Shown in pieces: positions 7,050 to 16,109 of a stretch of 41,414 bases of DNA. The stretch is from contig CAMYOU010000011.1 of assembly GCA_947283485.1 (NCBI GenBank), forward strand, positions 1 to 41,414, in the 5' to 3' direction. The position numbers and the translations under genes were made by a program. The DNA comes from an uncultured Peptostreptococcaceae bacterium (lineage in GTDB: Bacteria; Bacillota; Clostridia; Tissierellales; Peptoniphilaceae). The notes beneath the pieces were generated by a model. That model was given only the letters and a program-made list of their open reading frames with translations. It made no database searches and was not told the DNA's origin. Each line of letters begins with the position of its first letter. Positions within the stretch are counted from its first letter, which is position 1.

Positions 7050-9657
7050 TGGATTCCTCCAGGATCTTCATCGCTTCATGGACCAATCTATCCAGTTCAA
7101 TGAGGGCTTGGATCGGCTTCATCTCATCCGTTACAAGCTTTGTCAACCGTTCGATGAAAGCGACCTTGGCATAATCTTTCAAATCCATTTGAGAGGTCGA
7201 GCTTTGCGTTCTATCCTTGACTTCTTGCTGCCCATGTGGCTTGTCTTCGATCTCTCTTAGAATCTTCTTTGCGCGATTCAATACTTCATCCGGAAAACCG
7301 GCAAGGCGCGCGACCTCTATGCCATAGCTTTTGTCGCTCTTTCCGGGCACGATTTTATGCAAAAAGAGAATCTCATCTCGCCTTTCAATAACATTGACCT
7401 TTTGATTCAGGATATCATTAAATTCGGTTTCTAGCTCCGTCAATTCGTGATAATGTGTCGAAAAAAGTGTCTTGGCATGAAGTTCCGTTGCAAGATACTC
7501 TACGATCGCTCTCGCAATGGAAAGACCGTCGTAGGTGGACGTCCCTCTCCCGATTTCATCGAGCAGAATAAAGCTGTCTTTTGTTGCGTACTTCAGAATC
7601 TCTGCAGATTCCTTCATCTCTACCATGAACGTGCTCTCTCCGCGTGAGAGATTGTCTGATGCGCCGATACGTGTAAAGATGCGATCCACAATGGGTACGA
7701 CTGCGCGTTTTGCAGGGACAAATGCACCAATCTGTGCAAGCAAAATGATAAGGGCATTTTGTCTCATGTAGGTCGATTTGCCACTCATATTGGGACCTGT
7801 GATGATGTGAACGTGCGGGTCATCTCTCCCAATCATCAAATCATTCGGGATAAAATCCGACGAGATCGTGCGCTCTACGACAGGATGTCGCCCGCCTTCA
7901 ATCGTGAGCGAACCGTCCATCGTGATCTCGGGTCTGACATAATCATAATCTCTTGCGATATTGGCAAGGGCAGAAGCGACGTCAATTCTCGCGATGATTT
8001 TGGCGCATTTAAGAAGTCGTGTGAGCTCTTCTAATATCGCTGCGCGTACTTTGCCGAAGATTTCATATTCCAGGGCAATGATTTGATCCTCGCTGCCAAG
8101 GATCATGTCTTGAATATGGATGAGTTCTTCCGTAACATAACGATCCGAATTCGTCAGAGTCTGAATCTTCTTGTAGTCTCCGCCAATTTTCGACTGATTT
8201 GCTTTCGTAACGTCGATAAAATAGCCTGCCTTCTTGTGAAATACGATTTTCAAATTGCGGACTCCCGTCCGCTCACGCTCGTTCTTTTCGTATTCAATAA
8301 GGAGTTTCTTTCCTTTGACAGAAGCACTGCGGAGTTCATCCAATGACGCATCATATCCGGTTTTTATGAGTCCTCCTTCGGTGATCGTAAGAGGCGGTGC
8401 GTCGACAATGGCATCCTCGATGAGCGTACGAATATCATGCATCGGGTCTAAAGCATCATGTAAACTTGCCAGAGTTCCCTCTCGCCCGGCAAGCAGATTT
8501 TTGATCATCGGAATCGGAATGAGAGAGAGCTTCAGGGCAATGAGATCTTTTCCTGTTGCGCGCCCATAAGAAATTTTGGATAAAATGCGTTCCAGATCAT
8601 AGACTTCATTCAAAAGTGCACGCACACCGTCGATGAGTTCACTGTCCTCGTAGAAAGCTTCTACGAGATTCAGACGTGACGAAATAAGATTTGCATTCCG
8701 TAGCGGCCGTTCGAGATAACTGTGCAAGAGCCTGCCCCCCATCGCCGTTTTCGTGTCGTCGATGACACCGAGCAAAGAATACTTCCCGGATGCATCGTGG
8801 AGGCTTGTGAAAATTTCAAGATTGCGAATTGCATCGCGATCCAATGTGAGATAGGACTCAATCTCGTAAAATGTGACCTTTTGAAAATGTGCAATATTTG
8901 TGTCAAAGCGAAAGATATAGGAAAACAAACCGGCTAATGCACGCATGGCAAGTTTCTTTGAATACAAATCCGTAGCGATTTCGATGCCCAGCTCTTTTGC
9001 TCGTGAGACAACCTCCAGATCAAAATCCGCTTTTCTAGTGATGAGCATATGCAGATCCGACTGCATTGCAGAGATAAGATCTTCATCGACACTTGCATCC
9101 ACGAGGATTTCTTTCGCACCTGATCTCGAGATTTCATTCAAGACCATGTGGAACCCCTCGTCGTAATCCGGAAAATACTCGGTCATCTTGAGTTCCCCGG
9201 TCGAAATATCGCCAAATGCAAGACCGAAACCATAATCCGTTTTTACAAGTGCAGCCAAAAAATTATTTTTTTTAGCTTCCAAATGATCCGAGTCCACGTT
9301 CATGCCCGGAGAGAACGTACGTATAACTTCCCGTTTTACAAGACCTTTCGCTTTCTTGGGATCTTCGGTTTGTTCACAGAGTGCGACTTTGTACCCCATC
9401 GTAATGAGTCTCGAAATATACTCATCTGCGACATGATACGGCACACCGCACATCGGTGACGGTTTCTCAAGACCGCAATCCCTCTTTGTGAGCGCGATTT
9501 CGAGCGCCTTTGCCCCTTCGAGTGCATCCTCGAAAAAAAGTTCATAGAAATCTCCAAGTCGATAAAATAAAAGATAATCCTCGTATTGCCGCTTGATCTT
9601 AAGATATTGCTGCATCATCGGCGTTAAATCTTCAATTTTTAGATCTTTCGTGTGCAT
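7039..9657 (-). CDS. mutS: DNA mismatch recognition ATPase MutS
   Basis: Recognises mispairs and small loops and recruits MutL. 872 residues. The N-terminal mismatch-binding domain carries the Phe-X-Glu wedge at residues 37-39 (GDFYELF). Core and lever domains follow. The ATPase has Walker A GPNMSGKST (621-629), SRGESTFMVEM (671-681), and Walker B/D-loop FILLDEIGRGTSTYDG (696-711). The ATG at 9657 has GAAGGGG 7 bases upstream and lies 19 bases inside the end of miaB, so this start fits both signal and coupling. Confidence 0.98.
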   Translation of the reverse strand: MHTKDLKIEDLTPMMQQYLKIKRQYEDYLLFYRLGDFYELFFEDALEGAKALEIALTKRDCGLEKPSPMCGVPYHVADEYISRLITMGYKVALCEQTEDPKKAKGLVKREVIRTFSPGMNVDSDHLEAKKNNFLAALVKTDYGFGLAFGDISTGELKMTEYFPDYDEGFHMVLNEISRSGAKEILVDASVDEDLISAMQSDLHMLITRKADFDLEVVSRAKELGIEIATDLYSKKLAMRALAGLFSYIFRFDTNIAHFQKVTFYEIESYLTLDRDAIRNLEIFTSLHDASGKYSLLGVIDDTKTAMGGRLLHSYLERPLRNANLISSRLNLVEAFYEDSELIDGVRALLNEVYDLERILSKISYGRATGKDLIALKLSLIPIPMIKNLLAGREGTLASLHDALDPMHDIRTLIEDAIVDAPPLTITEGGLIKTGYDASLDELRSASVKGKKLLIEYEKNERERTGVRNLKIVFHKKAGYFIDVTKANQSKIGGDYKKIQTLTNSDRYVTEELIHIQDMILGSEDQIIALEYEIFGKVRAAILEELTRLLKCAKIIARIDVASALANIARDYDYVRPEITMDGSLTIEGGRHPVVERTISSDFIPNDLMIGRDDPHVHIITGPNMSGKSTYMRQNALIILLAQIGAFVPAKRAVVPIVDRIFTRIGASDNLSRGESTFMVEMKESAEILKYATKDSFILLDEIGRGTSTYDGLSIARAIVEYLATELHAKTLFSTHYHELTELETEFNDILNQKVNVIERRDEILFLHKIVPGKSDKSYGIEVARLAGFPDEVLNRAKKILREIEDKPHGQQEVKDRTQSSTSQMDLKDYAKVAFIERLTKLVTDEMKPIQALIELDRLVHEAMKILEESNED

Positions 9658-11033
9658 ACAATTTCCCCTTCAAGTGCAAACGATCCGGCTTTCATGATTC
9701 TTATCTTGACAAATTTACCGACGAGATCATCACTCCCTGCAAAATGCACGAGCTTAAAAGTATCGGTTCTGCCACTTAACATTTTGTCGTTGTTTTTTGA
9801 AACGCCCTCGACCAAGACTTCGACCTCTCTACCGATATAGGCTTGATTCTTTTTGAGAAAAGAGGCATACATATGATCCAAGAGTGTATTAAATCGCCTG
9901 AGTTTCACGTCGCGTGGCGTGTCATCCGGCATATGTGCAGCTACGGTTCCCGGTCGTGCGGAATACAGAAACATAAATCCTTGGTCATACCCTACCTCAT
10001 CGATCAACGAGATGGTATCGTTAAAATCCTCTTCCGTTTCACCCGGAAAACCCACAATAATATCGGTGGAGAGTGAAAGGTCCGGGATCTTTGACTTCAT
10101 TTTATGAACGAGATTGAGATAATAGTCACGCGTATAATGTCGATTCATCCTGTGAAGAATGCGATCCGATCCCGACTGTACCGGAAGATGAAAATGAGGC
10201 GAAATACGACGTTCTTGCGCCATCAAATTGATCAGCTCATCAGGGCAATCCTTGGGATGTGAAGTCATGAAGCGAACGCGATCAATGCCGTCGACTTCGA
10301 GGATCCGCTTGAGTAATGTCGCAAAGTCCGTGGGAGTACGAAGAGTCTTCCCATAGGAATTGACATTTTGCCCGAGAAGCATGATTTCATGATATCCCTC
10401 GTCACGAATGGCTCGAATTTCGTCCAATATGTTCTCCGTCTCGCGACTGATCTCTTTCCCTCGCACATGCGGCACAATGCAATACGTACAGAAATTTTCG
10501 CAACCGTACATGATATTGATGTATGCACGAGTCTTTTCCCCGTGTACGACCTCATGTGTATACTCAACGATTTCCATATTGGTGAATGTCTCGACAATCT
10601 TTTTGCCGCTTTTTAATTGATCGTATAAGAGCGTCGGCAATGCGTTAATATTGTTCGTACCGAAGATAAGATCTACATGTTCATATTTTTTCTTGATTCG
10701 ATCGCGTATATCCTCGAGCTGCATCATACAACCGCATAGTCCGATCATAAGATCCGGTTTTTCGCGCTTGAGCGGCTTTAACTGTCCAAGATGACCGTAG
10801 ACCTTAACCTCCGCGTTCTCTCGAATCATGCAGGTATTGTAGAGGATAATATCCGCGTCCTCTTGTTTCTCGGTCGCAATATAGCCCATTTCTTCAAGCA
10901 AAAAAGCGATGCGCTCACTGTCATGCGTGTTCATTTGACACCCATAGGTCTTGATGAGATAGCGTCGTTTTAAGCCAGTTTTATTTTCATATGCTCTATT
11001 CCAGAGCGCAATTTCCATGATCTTATCGTTCAT
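9639..11033 (-). CDS. miaB: tRNA-2-methylthio-N6-dimethylallyladenosine synthase
   Basis: Radical-SAM methylthiotransferase acting on the i6A37 made by MiaA. 464 residues. The N-terminal cluster cysteines are Cys32 (KTYGCQMN), Cys68 (YNTCMI) and Cys102 (GCMMQ). The radical-SAM CxxxCxxC is Cys178, Cys182 and Cys185 (GCENFCTYC). A TRAM domain closes the protein. There is an N-terminal extension of about 25 residues before the first domain, common in Firmicutes. The first gene of the operon, with GGAGG at the start and an extended -10 promoter just upstream. Confidence 0.97.
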   Translation of the reverse strand: MNDKIMEIALWNRAYENKTGLKRRYLIKTYGCQMNTHDSERIAFLLEEMGYIATEKQEDADIILYNTCMIRENAEVKVYGHLGQLKPLKREKPDLMIGLCGCMMQLEDIRDRIKKKYEHVDLIFGTNNINALPTLLYDQLKSGKKIVETFTNMEIVEYTHEVVHGEKTRAYINIMYGCENFCTYCIVPHVRGKEISRETENILDEIRAIRDEGYHEIMLLGQNVNSYGKTLRTPTDFATLLKRILEVDGIDRVRFMTSHPKDCPDELINLMAQERRISPHFHLPVQSGSDRILHRMNRHYTRDYYLNLVHKMKSKIPDLSLSTDIIVGFPGETEEDFNDTISLIDEVGYDQGFMFLYSARPGTVAAHMPDDTPRDVKLRRFNTLLDHMYASFLKKNQAYIGREVEVLVEGVSKNNDKMLSGRTDTFKLVHFAGSDDLVGKFVKIRIMKAGSFALEGEIVCTRKI

Positions 11034-11056
11034 TCTTTTCCTCCGATCATCTTGTT

Positions 11057-11065
11057 ATTATACCA
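11057..11065 (-). promoter_or_regulatory. Extended -10 promoter of the miaB-mutS-mutL-miaA-ynbB operon
   Basis: On the minus strand TGGTATAAT, an extended -10 (TGnTATAAT) with TATAAT at 11062-11057. The -35 region has no clear hexamer. It lies about 25 bases ahead of the miaB start, with GGAGGAAAAGA between. Confidence 0.75.
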
Positions 11066-11080
11066 TATAGGGCACTTTCA

Positions 11081-11109
11081 TTGAGCGCATACACCACATG
11101 TGCTACAAT
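11081..11109 (+). promoter_or_regulatory. Promoter of the DUF4044-recX-GIY-YIG unit
   Basis: TTGAGC (11081-11086), 17-bp spacer, TACAAT (11104-11109). Divergent from the miaB promoter; the two -10 elements are about 42 bp apart. Confidence 0.65.
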
Positions 11110-11132
11110 ATGACCGAAGGAGGAGACGATCC

Positions 11133-11222
11133 ATGAGCAAAAACAAAAAGATCTTTCAAATACTTGCAGTCATTCTTGCTCTTCTGATGCTGGTTCCGAC
11201 TGTACTCGGTATTTTCCAATGA
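11133..11222 (+). CDS. 29-residue membrane protein, DUF4044-like
   Basis: Short gene: ATG at 11133, with GGAGGAG 7 bases upstream and a promoter at 11081-11109, ending TGA at 11220-11222. The product starts with a basic MSKNKK, followed by one hydrophobic helix (FQILAVILALLMLVPTVLGI). This shape and composition match the small single-pass DUF4044 proteins of Firmicutes; the match is by pattern, not by search. Its stop overlaps the recX start as ATGA, so recX is probably translated by coupling to it. Function unknown. Confidence 0.75.
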   Translation: MSKNKKIFQILAVILALLMLVPTVLGIFQ

Positions 11223-11836
11223 TCGTTACGGACATACGTTTTGATGATGAAAAAAATGTCTTTTTCGTAGAACTTGAGAACGGTGATGTGCTACGTCTCA
11301 GTTACGAGATCTATGAGAAATATAGGGTTGCACCCAAGAAAGACCTGAGCGAGATCGAGATTGCAAGTCTCAGTGCAGAAGATGCATATACACGCGCCAG
11401 AGGAGTCGCCTTGCGCTCCATCAACTACCGCATCCGGTCTCGCGGCGAAATCGAGCGCACTCTAGCGGAGAAAGGTTTTGACGAAGAGACACGAGAACGC
11501 GTCATAGAGAACCTCAAGGAGCTTCATCTCATTGACGATGACTCCTATGCAGAAACTTTTGCCCGCGATAAAATTCGCCTTTCCAATTACGGACCCGTTC
11601 GCATACGCGCACTTTTGAGAGAACGAGGCATCGGCAGCGCGACAATCGAAGATACGCTTGCAAATATTGAAGAAGAAGTGTTCCTCGAAGCTGCGAAAAA
11701 AGCCGTGGATAAGAAAAGACGATCGCTTGATAAATTGGAACCTCTCAAACGCAAACAGAAGATTTATGAACTTCTCAGTTACAGGGGGTTTCCTTCTGAA
11801 ATGATTCGCGTCGTTCTTGAGGATCACGATGTGTAA
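11219..11836 (+). CDS. recX: Regulatory protein RecX
   Basis: Modulates RecA filaments. 205 residues, built of repeated three-helix units, with the typical ALRSINYRIRSRGEIERTLAEKG and the LIDDDSYAETFARDKI repeat around residues 64-120. The ATG overlaps the stop of the 29-residue gene and has no good ribosome site of its own, consistent with coupling. recX here is not beside recA; it forms a unit with a small membrane protein and a GIY-YIG protein. Confidence 0.93.
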   Translation: MIVTDIRFDDEKNVFFVELENGDVLRLSYEIYEKYRVAPKKDLSEIEIASLSAEDAYTRARGVALRSINYRIRSRGEIERTLAEKGFDEETRERVIENLKELHLIDDDSYAETFARDKIRLSNYGPVRIRALLRERGIGSATIEDTLANIEEEVFLEAAKKAVDKKRRSLDKLEPLKRKQKIYELLSYRGFPSEMIRVVLEDHDV

Positions 11837-12098
11837 AGTCTATTCCATCCAAGGCGTTGACGGGAGCATTTATACCGGCTGGACCACGGATGTGGAGCAT
11901 CGACTGCAAATGCACAACGAGGGCAAAGGTGCAAAATATACGCGCGGTCGCGGTCCTTTTATCCTTCTATGTGTCTGGACATGTGAGAACAAGAGCGAAG
12001 CATTGAAACTGGAAGCGAAAATCAAGAAAATGACGCGATTACAAAAACTCGCCTATATTGAAGAGTCGAAAAAAAACTCCGTATCGCCGGAAAAATAA
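11829..12098 (+). CDS. GIY-YIG domain protein (YazA/YhbQ, UPF0213 family)
   Basis: 89 residues. A single GIY-YIG nuclease-fold domain: VYSI at the N-terminus, then IYTGWTTD, the conserved Arg in EHRLQMHN, and the family signature GKGAKYTRGRGP. ATG at 11829 overlaps the recX stop (GATGTGTAA) with GAGG upstream; an upstream TTG (11817) is less likely. Members are small presumed nucleases whose cellular role is unsettled. The last six codons and the stop lie inside the terminator stem. Confidence 0.9.
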   Translation: MCKVYSIQGVDGSIYTGWTTDVEHRLQMHNEGKGAKYTRGRGPFILLCVWTCENKSEALKLEAKIKKMTRLQKLAYIEESKKNSVSPEK

Positions 12099-12116
12099 CC
12101 GGTGTACGGAGTTTTT
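12072..12116. terminator. Bidirectional terminator, convergent genes
   Basis: 12-bp outer stem AAAAACTCCGTA (12072-12083) with TACGGAGTTTTT (12105-12116), plus an inner CCGG/CCGG stem. It serves the recX unit (+) and the rbgA-comM-ywlG unit (-). The left arm overlaps the end of the GIY-YIG gene. Confidence 0.92.
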
Positions 12117-12127
12117 ACATACTTTTA

Positions 12128-12673
12128 TTATGCTTTGTAATGTGCGCGCTCCCCGCCAATGAGTTTCGGACGTGTTCTCGCAGCGGTGAGATGTGCGTGA
12201 CCGATCTCCGTAACTGCTAAGCGAACCGGAACGGCAACCGGACGCAGATGCATGCCAACGAAAGTATCCCCTACATCCATGGCGGCGTGCGCTTGGATCT
12301 TTTCCACGACAACAGGATCTTCCATCAAATGATAGGCTGCGGTTGCACTGGAACCGCCAGCATTCACAACGGGCACGACTGTAACCTCTTCCAAGCCATA
12401 CTGCTCCATGCAAGTACGTTCGACGACGATCGCACGATTGAGATGTTCACAACACTGGGCAGCGAAATAAATCTCATGCTCTTTGGCAATACGGAGAGCT
12501 TCTTTAATGATTGCCTCCCCCACTTCCGGCATTCTACCTTTGCCGATGTGTTCGCCTGCAATCTCGCTCGTACTCATTCCGAGAACGAGGATTTCCCCTT
12601 TCTTGATCTTTGAAACTTCGATCAACTCTTCCATAGATTTTGCAAAAGTCTCTACAATTGCTTGTGTGTTCAT
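12128..12673 (-). CDS. ywlG: UPF0340 / TIGR01440 family protein (YwlG)
   Basis: 181 residues from the ATG at 12673, preceded by AAAGGAG; a longer open frame upstream would run into comM and lacks a ribosome site. Conserved family stretches are visible: LVLGMSTSEIAGEHIGKG, FAAQCCEHLNRA with its Cys-Cys-Glu-His, VPVVNAGGSSATAAYH, and DVGDTFVGMHLRPVAVPVR. The family is common in Firmicutes and has no established biochemical role. It lies 13 bases after comM and ends the operon. Confidence 0.9.
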   Translation of the reverse strand: MNTQAIVETFAKSMEELIEVSKIKKGEILVLGMSTSEIAGEHIGKGRMPEVGEAIIKEALRIAKEHEIYFAAQCCEHLNRAIVVERTCMEQYGLEEVTVVPVVNAGGSSATAAYHLMEDPVVVEKIQAHAAMDVGDTFVGMHLRPVAVPVRLAVTEIGHAHLTAARTRPKLIGGERAHYKA

Positions 12674-12686
12674 GACATACTCCTTT

Positions 12687-14216
12687 CTATAGATTCCAAT
12701 ATTTATCGTCCAAACTCCGAAATCGAATCGCCTCCAATAGATGCATGCGTTCAATCTTTTCTTTTCCTGCAAGATCTGCGATCGTGCGCGCAATTTTTAG
12801 AATCTTATTCATCGAGCGGGCACTGAAATGATATGTCTCATAGGCTTTCCGGAGAAGATCTTCTTCCGCAGCGTCCAGGATAATGTATTTTTTCATCAAG
12901 CGATTCCCAAGTCCACTATTATATCGAACCTTTTCACCTTCATAACGCTCGTGTTGAATCCGATGCGCCGCTTCCACGCGTGCACGAATCGCCGCACTTG
13001 TCTCTTCTGGTGTCGATTTTTGCAAATCGTCAAACGGAACCGCCTTGACTTCGACGTGCAAATCAATACGATCGAGAATCGGATGTGAAATCTTTCCGAT
13101 ATAACGTTGAATCTCTCTGAGTGAGCATTTGCATTCATGCTTCTCATCTCCATAATACCCACATGGGCAAGGATTCATACTCGCGAGAAGAATAAAATCG
13201 CTCGGATACGTAATCTGTGCATTGGCGCGCGAAATCGTAACGATGCCGTCTTCCAGAGGTTGTCTCAAAGCTTCGATGACATGTTTCGGAAATTCCGGAA
13301 ATTCATCGAGAAAGAGGACACCGTTGTGCGCGAGACTGACTTCACCGGGTTTTGGTGTTGTACCGCCACCGATGAGAGATGCCGCACTTGCAGTGTGATG
13401 TGGAGAGCGGAAAGGTCTTGTGTGCAAGAGTCCATCTTGTTTTAAGAGATTGGAAACGGAGTAGATCTTCGTAGATTCGATGCTTTCTTCAAACGTAAGA
13501 TCAGGTAAAATCGTGGGCATTCTCTTTGCCGCCATGGTCTTTCCGGAGCCCGGAGGTCCTATGATGAGAAGATTGTGATGCCCTGCCGCCGCGATTTCCA
13601 TTGCGCGTTTGAGATTCTTTTGTCCGTGAATCTCTGAAAAATCGACATCATAGGCATTTTCATGCCGCACGACAAATGGTTCAATTGCCATTGGACGAAT
13701 CTCGGCTTCTCCATTGAGATATGCGACGACTTCAGAGAGAGAATTTGCCGGAATGAGTTCAATCGTAGACAAGCCTTCACATTCATTGATGTTTCCTTTC
13801 GGTACGATCACGCGACGAAAGCCTTGCTCCGCAAGAGAAATTGCCATCGGCAAGAGTCCGGGAACACCGACGAGATCGCCGTTGAGATTTAGTTCACCGA
13901 GAAATGCAGCGTGTGGATCAATTTCGTCCGTAATCGTCCCTTCCGCCGCAAGAATGGCAAGAGCAATCGATAGATCCAACTGACTACCCTCTTTCCGTAC
14001 GCCTGCCGGCGACAGATTGATGGTAATGCGCGCAACCGGGAAACGAAAGCCCGAGTTGATGATCGCGCTTCGTACGCGCTCTTTGGATTCTTTGATTGAC
14101 GTGTCGGGCAATCCGACGATGGAAAATTGAGGAAGACCGTTGGATAAGTGGCCTTCGACATCGACGGCAGTGCCGATAAGACCTTGTAAGATACAGGTGT
14201 GAAGTTTGGAGTACAT
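12687..14216 (-). CDS. comM: YifB/ComM family Mg-chelatase-like AAA+ ATPase
   Basis: 509 residues. N-terminal ChlI-like domain (about 1-170), AAA+ core with Walker A GPPGSGKT (220-227), Walker B VLFLDEFPEF (about 305), and the cysteine cluster CPCGYYGDEKHECKC (about 359-373). The C-terminal ChlI domain has the FSARSMNKILKIARTIADL motif. In competent Gram-negatives ComM is a branch-migration helicase for DNA uptake; whether this holds in Firmicutes is unknown. The neighbours rbgA-rnhB-yraN-comM are a common conserved order. Confidence 0.94.
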   Translation of the reverse strand: MYSKLHTCILQGLIGTAVDVEGHLSNGLPQFSIVGLPDTSIKESKERVRSAIINSGFRFPVARITINLSPAGVRKEGSQLDLSIALAILAAEGTITDEIDPHAAFLGELNLNGDLVGVPGLLPMAISLAEQGFRRVIVPKGNINECEGLSTIELIPANSLSEVVAYLNGEAEIRPMAIEPFVVRHENAYDVDFSEIHGQKNLKRAMEIAAAGHHNLLIIGPPGSGKTMAAKRMPTILPDLTFEESIESTKIYSVSNLLKQDGLLHTRPFRSPHHTASAASLIGGGTTPKPGEVSLAHNGVLFLDEFPEFPKHVIEALRQPLEDGIVTISRANAQITYPSDFILLASMNPCPCGYYGDEKHECKCSLREIQRYIGKISHPILDRIDLHVEVKAVPFDDLQKSTPEETSAAIRARVEAAHRIQHERYEGEKVRYNSGLGNRLMKKYIILDAAEEDLLRKAYETYHFSARSMNKILKIARTIADLAGKEKIERMHLLEAIRFRSLDDKYWNL

Positions 14217-14220
14217 AGCT

Positions 14221-14571
14221 TTACCTCAGTCCGCACGGAAACGCATCTTCTAGATGTTCGATCGTCCCCGTATCCAGGGTAATGCCGATGACATCAAAGC
14301 GTTTCATCTTCGTAGAGTGATGGAGTGAAAGATAATAGAACGCCGTCTGGATCAAGCGATTTTGTTTGGGAATGTGAACAGCCTCAAAGGGATGCAAAAA
14401 CCTGTCATCTGTCCTTGTCTTAACTTCTACAAAAACGAGATAATCCTCATTTTGCATGATCAGATCGATTTCGCCCCATGGAGAATGAAAATTTTTTTCA
14501 AGAAAATGATATCCCTTGTCTTCCATATATTTTCTTGCCATTTCTTCTCCCAATGCGCCGACCGTATTCAA
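14221..14571 (-). CDS. yraN: YraN family endonuclease-like protein (UPF0102)
   Basis: 116 residues. Restriction-endonuclease-like fold with the signature GALGEEMARKYMEDKGY at the start, the Glu-Asp pair in WGEIDLIM, and FVEVKTRT. Function is not settled. The start overlaps the rnhB stop by 4 bases, and comM follows 4 bases after the stop, so it is embedded in the rbgA operon. Confidence 0.92.
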   Translation of the reverse strand: MNTVGALGEEMARKYMEDKGYHFLEKNFHSPWGEIDLIMQNEDYLVFVEVKTRTDDRFLHPFEAVHIPKQNRLIQTAFYYLSLHHSTKMKRFDVIGITLDTGTIEHLEDAFPCGLR

Positions 14572-15182
14572 AGCTCTCCCTCCTTCAGTATCTTGCTTAG
14601 AAATGTCCTTCTATGTAATGGAGTTAATCCGTATTTCAAAATCGCATCGCGATGTGCCTTCGTTCCATACCCCTTATTCTTTTCCCAATCATAATGCGGG
14701 TACATCTCCGCAAATTTTTGCATCAGTTCATCCCGAAAAACTTTGGCGACAATGCTGGCACATGATATCGGATAACAGACATCATCGCCATGAATAATGG
14801 AAAATTGGGAAATATCGAGATCAATCTTCTCCGCATCAATAAAAAGCGCATCCGGTGTAAGACTTGTACCGTCTTGTGTCCGTAGCGCAAGGACTGCATC
14901 ACGCATGGCAAGTCTCGTGGCTTCCTTGATATTGACTCGGTCGATTTCATGATTGTCGCGCATACCGATCCCGACCGCGACCGCTACCTTGCGAATCTCC
15001 TCCGATAACGCAAGACGACGTTTTGCCGTAAGTTTTTTGGAATCTCGCACACCCTCGATATGTACTCCCTTGGGCATCACGACGGCGCAAGCGACAACCG
15101 GACCCGCAAGCGGTCCACGCCCGACTTCATCGATGCCGCATGCGTAGATAAAGTCATCGAGACGCTTATCCCACATGTTCAT
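14568..15182 (-). CDS. rnhB: Ribonuclease HII
   Basis: Removes ribonucleotides embedded in DNA and the RNA of hybrids. 204 residues. The signature GIDEVGRGPLAGP holds Asp18 and Glu19; Asp116 (LFIDAE) and Asp151 (AKVFRDEL) complete the active site. The segment before it reads CYPISCASIVAKV, a normal variant. GGAGGTG lies ahead of the ATG at 15182, which is 17 bases inside rbgA. Confidence 0.96.
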   Translation of the reverse strand: MNMWDKRLDDFIYACGIDEVGRGPLAGPVVACAVVMPKGVHIEGVRDSKKLTAKRRLALSEEIRKVAVAVGIGMRDNHEIDRVNIKEATRLAMRDAVLALRTQDGTSLTPDALFIDAEKIDLDISQFSIIHGDDVCYPISCASIVAKVFRDELMQKFAEMYPHYDWEKNKGYGTKAHRDAILKYGLTPLHRRTFLSKILKEGEL

Positions 15183-16020
15183 CCGGCACCTCCAAAGTCA
15201 TTCTTCCTAGTCTACCGGAACGAAAATCATCGAGTATGATTCGTGACACGGCTTCATAATCGACATCTCCTCCGCGCACAAGTTTACCGGACTTTTTCGC
15301 AATCAGCTCCATGATATCGAGTGATGTCATATTCATATCGACCCCGTAACGATGCTCAAAACGTTCGGGATACAGTGAACGCATATCCTCCAGGAAATAA
15401 AATGCAAGATCCTGCGTGTCGAGAATCTCATCCTTAATGGCACCGGTATATGCGAGCTTTCGGCCTTGCAGTTCGGATTCGAACTTCGGCCACAGAACCC
15501 CCGGTGTATCCAAGAGCATGAGTTCGTTCGAGACTTTGATCCACGCGTCTCGCTTCGTCACGCCCGGTCGATTACCGACCTGTGCTCTCGTTGATCCGTG
15601 AATGGTATTGATCAGTGTAGATTTTCCAATATTGGGAATACCGGTCACCATCGCACGAACGGTCACCATGCGAACCCCTTTTTCTTTTTTTGGGGCATGT
15701 TTTTTTTGGATCACGTCCATCGTAAAACGCATAAGTTGATTGAGGGATGCCTTGGATTTGGCGTTGATTTCAAAATATGAAACATCGTTAGCATCAAAAG
15801 AAGCTCGCCACAAAGCCGTTTTTTCAGGGTCGGCGAGATCTGTCTTATTGAGAAGATAAATAAGCTCTTTTCCATTCGTAAGTTCTCGTAATATGGGGTT
15901 CGAACTTGATTGCGGGATGCGTGCGTCAATCATTTCGAAAACCACATCAACGAGACGAATGTTCTCTTTGAGCTTATCCATTGTTTTTTTCATGTGACCC
16001 GGAAACCAGTTAATATTCAT
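15166..16020 (-). CDS. rbgA: Ribosome biogenesis GTPase A
   Basis: Circularly permuted GTPase required for late assembly of the 50S subunit. 284 residues from the ATG at 16020, which has AGGAGGG 6 bases upstream; a longer frame to 16080 lacks a ribosome site and crosses the promoter. GTPase motifs come in permuted order: G4 NKTD (58-61), G1 GIPNIGKS (127-134), G3 DTPG (171-174). The N-terminus MNINWFPGHMKK is diagnostic. In many Firmicutes this gene directly follows rplS; here rplS lies 12 kb away. Confidence 0.97.
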   Translation of the reverse strand: MNINWFPGHMKKTMDKLKENIRLVDVVFEMIDARIPQSSSNPILRELTNGKELIYLLNKTDLADPEKTALWRASFDANDVSYFEINAKSKASLNQLMRFTMDVIQKKHAPKKEKGVRMVTVRAMVTGIPNIGKSTLINTIHGSTRAQVGNRPGVTKRDAWIKVSNELMLLDTPGVLWPKFESELQGRKLAYTGAIKDEILDTQDLAFYFLEDMRSLYPERFEHRYGVDMNMTSLDIMELIAKKSGKLVRGGDVDYEAVSRIILDDFRSGRLGRMTLEVPDEHVG

Positions 16021-16038
16021 AGCTTCCCTCCTATGGAT

Positions 16039-16047
16039 ATTATAGCA
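16039..16047 (-). promoter_or_regulatory. Extended -10 promoter of the rbgA operon
   Basis: Minus-strand TGCTATAAT with TATAAT at 16044-16039, 19 bases before the rbgA start. No good -35 hexamer. Confidence 0.75.
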
Positions 16048-16078
16048 TACGAAAAAATTCGCCCCTACCATCACATAC

Positions 16079-16100
16079 AAAAAATGCCCCTTGGGGGCAT
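16079..16100 (-). terminator. Terminator of the rluD-to-CYTH operon
   Basis: Stem ATGCCCC (16084-16090) with GGGGCAT (16094-16100) and a 3-base loop. Read on the minus strand it is followed by a run of T (complement of 16079-16084). It lies 10 bases after the CYTH gene. Confidence 0.9.
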
Positions 16101-16109
16101 CTTTTGATT

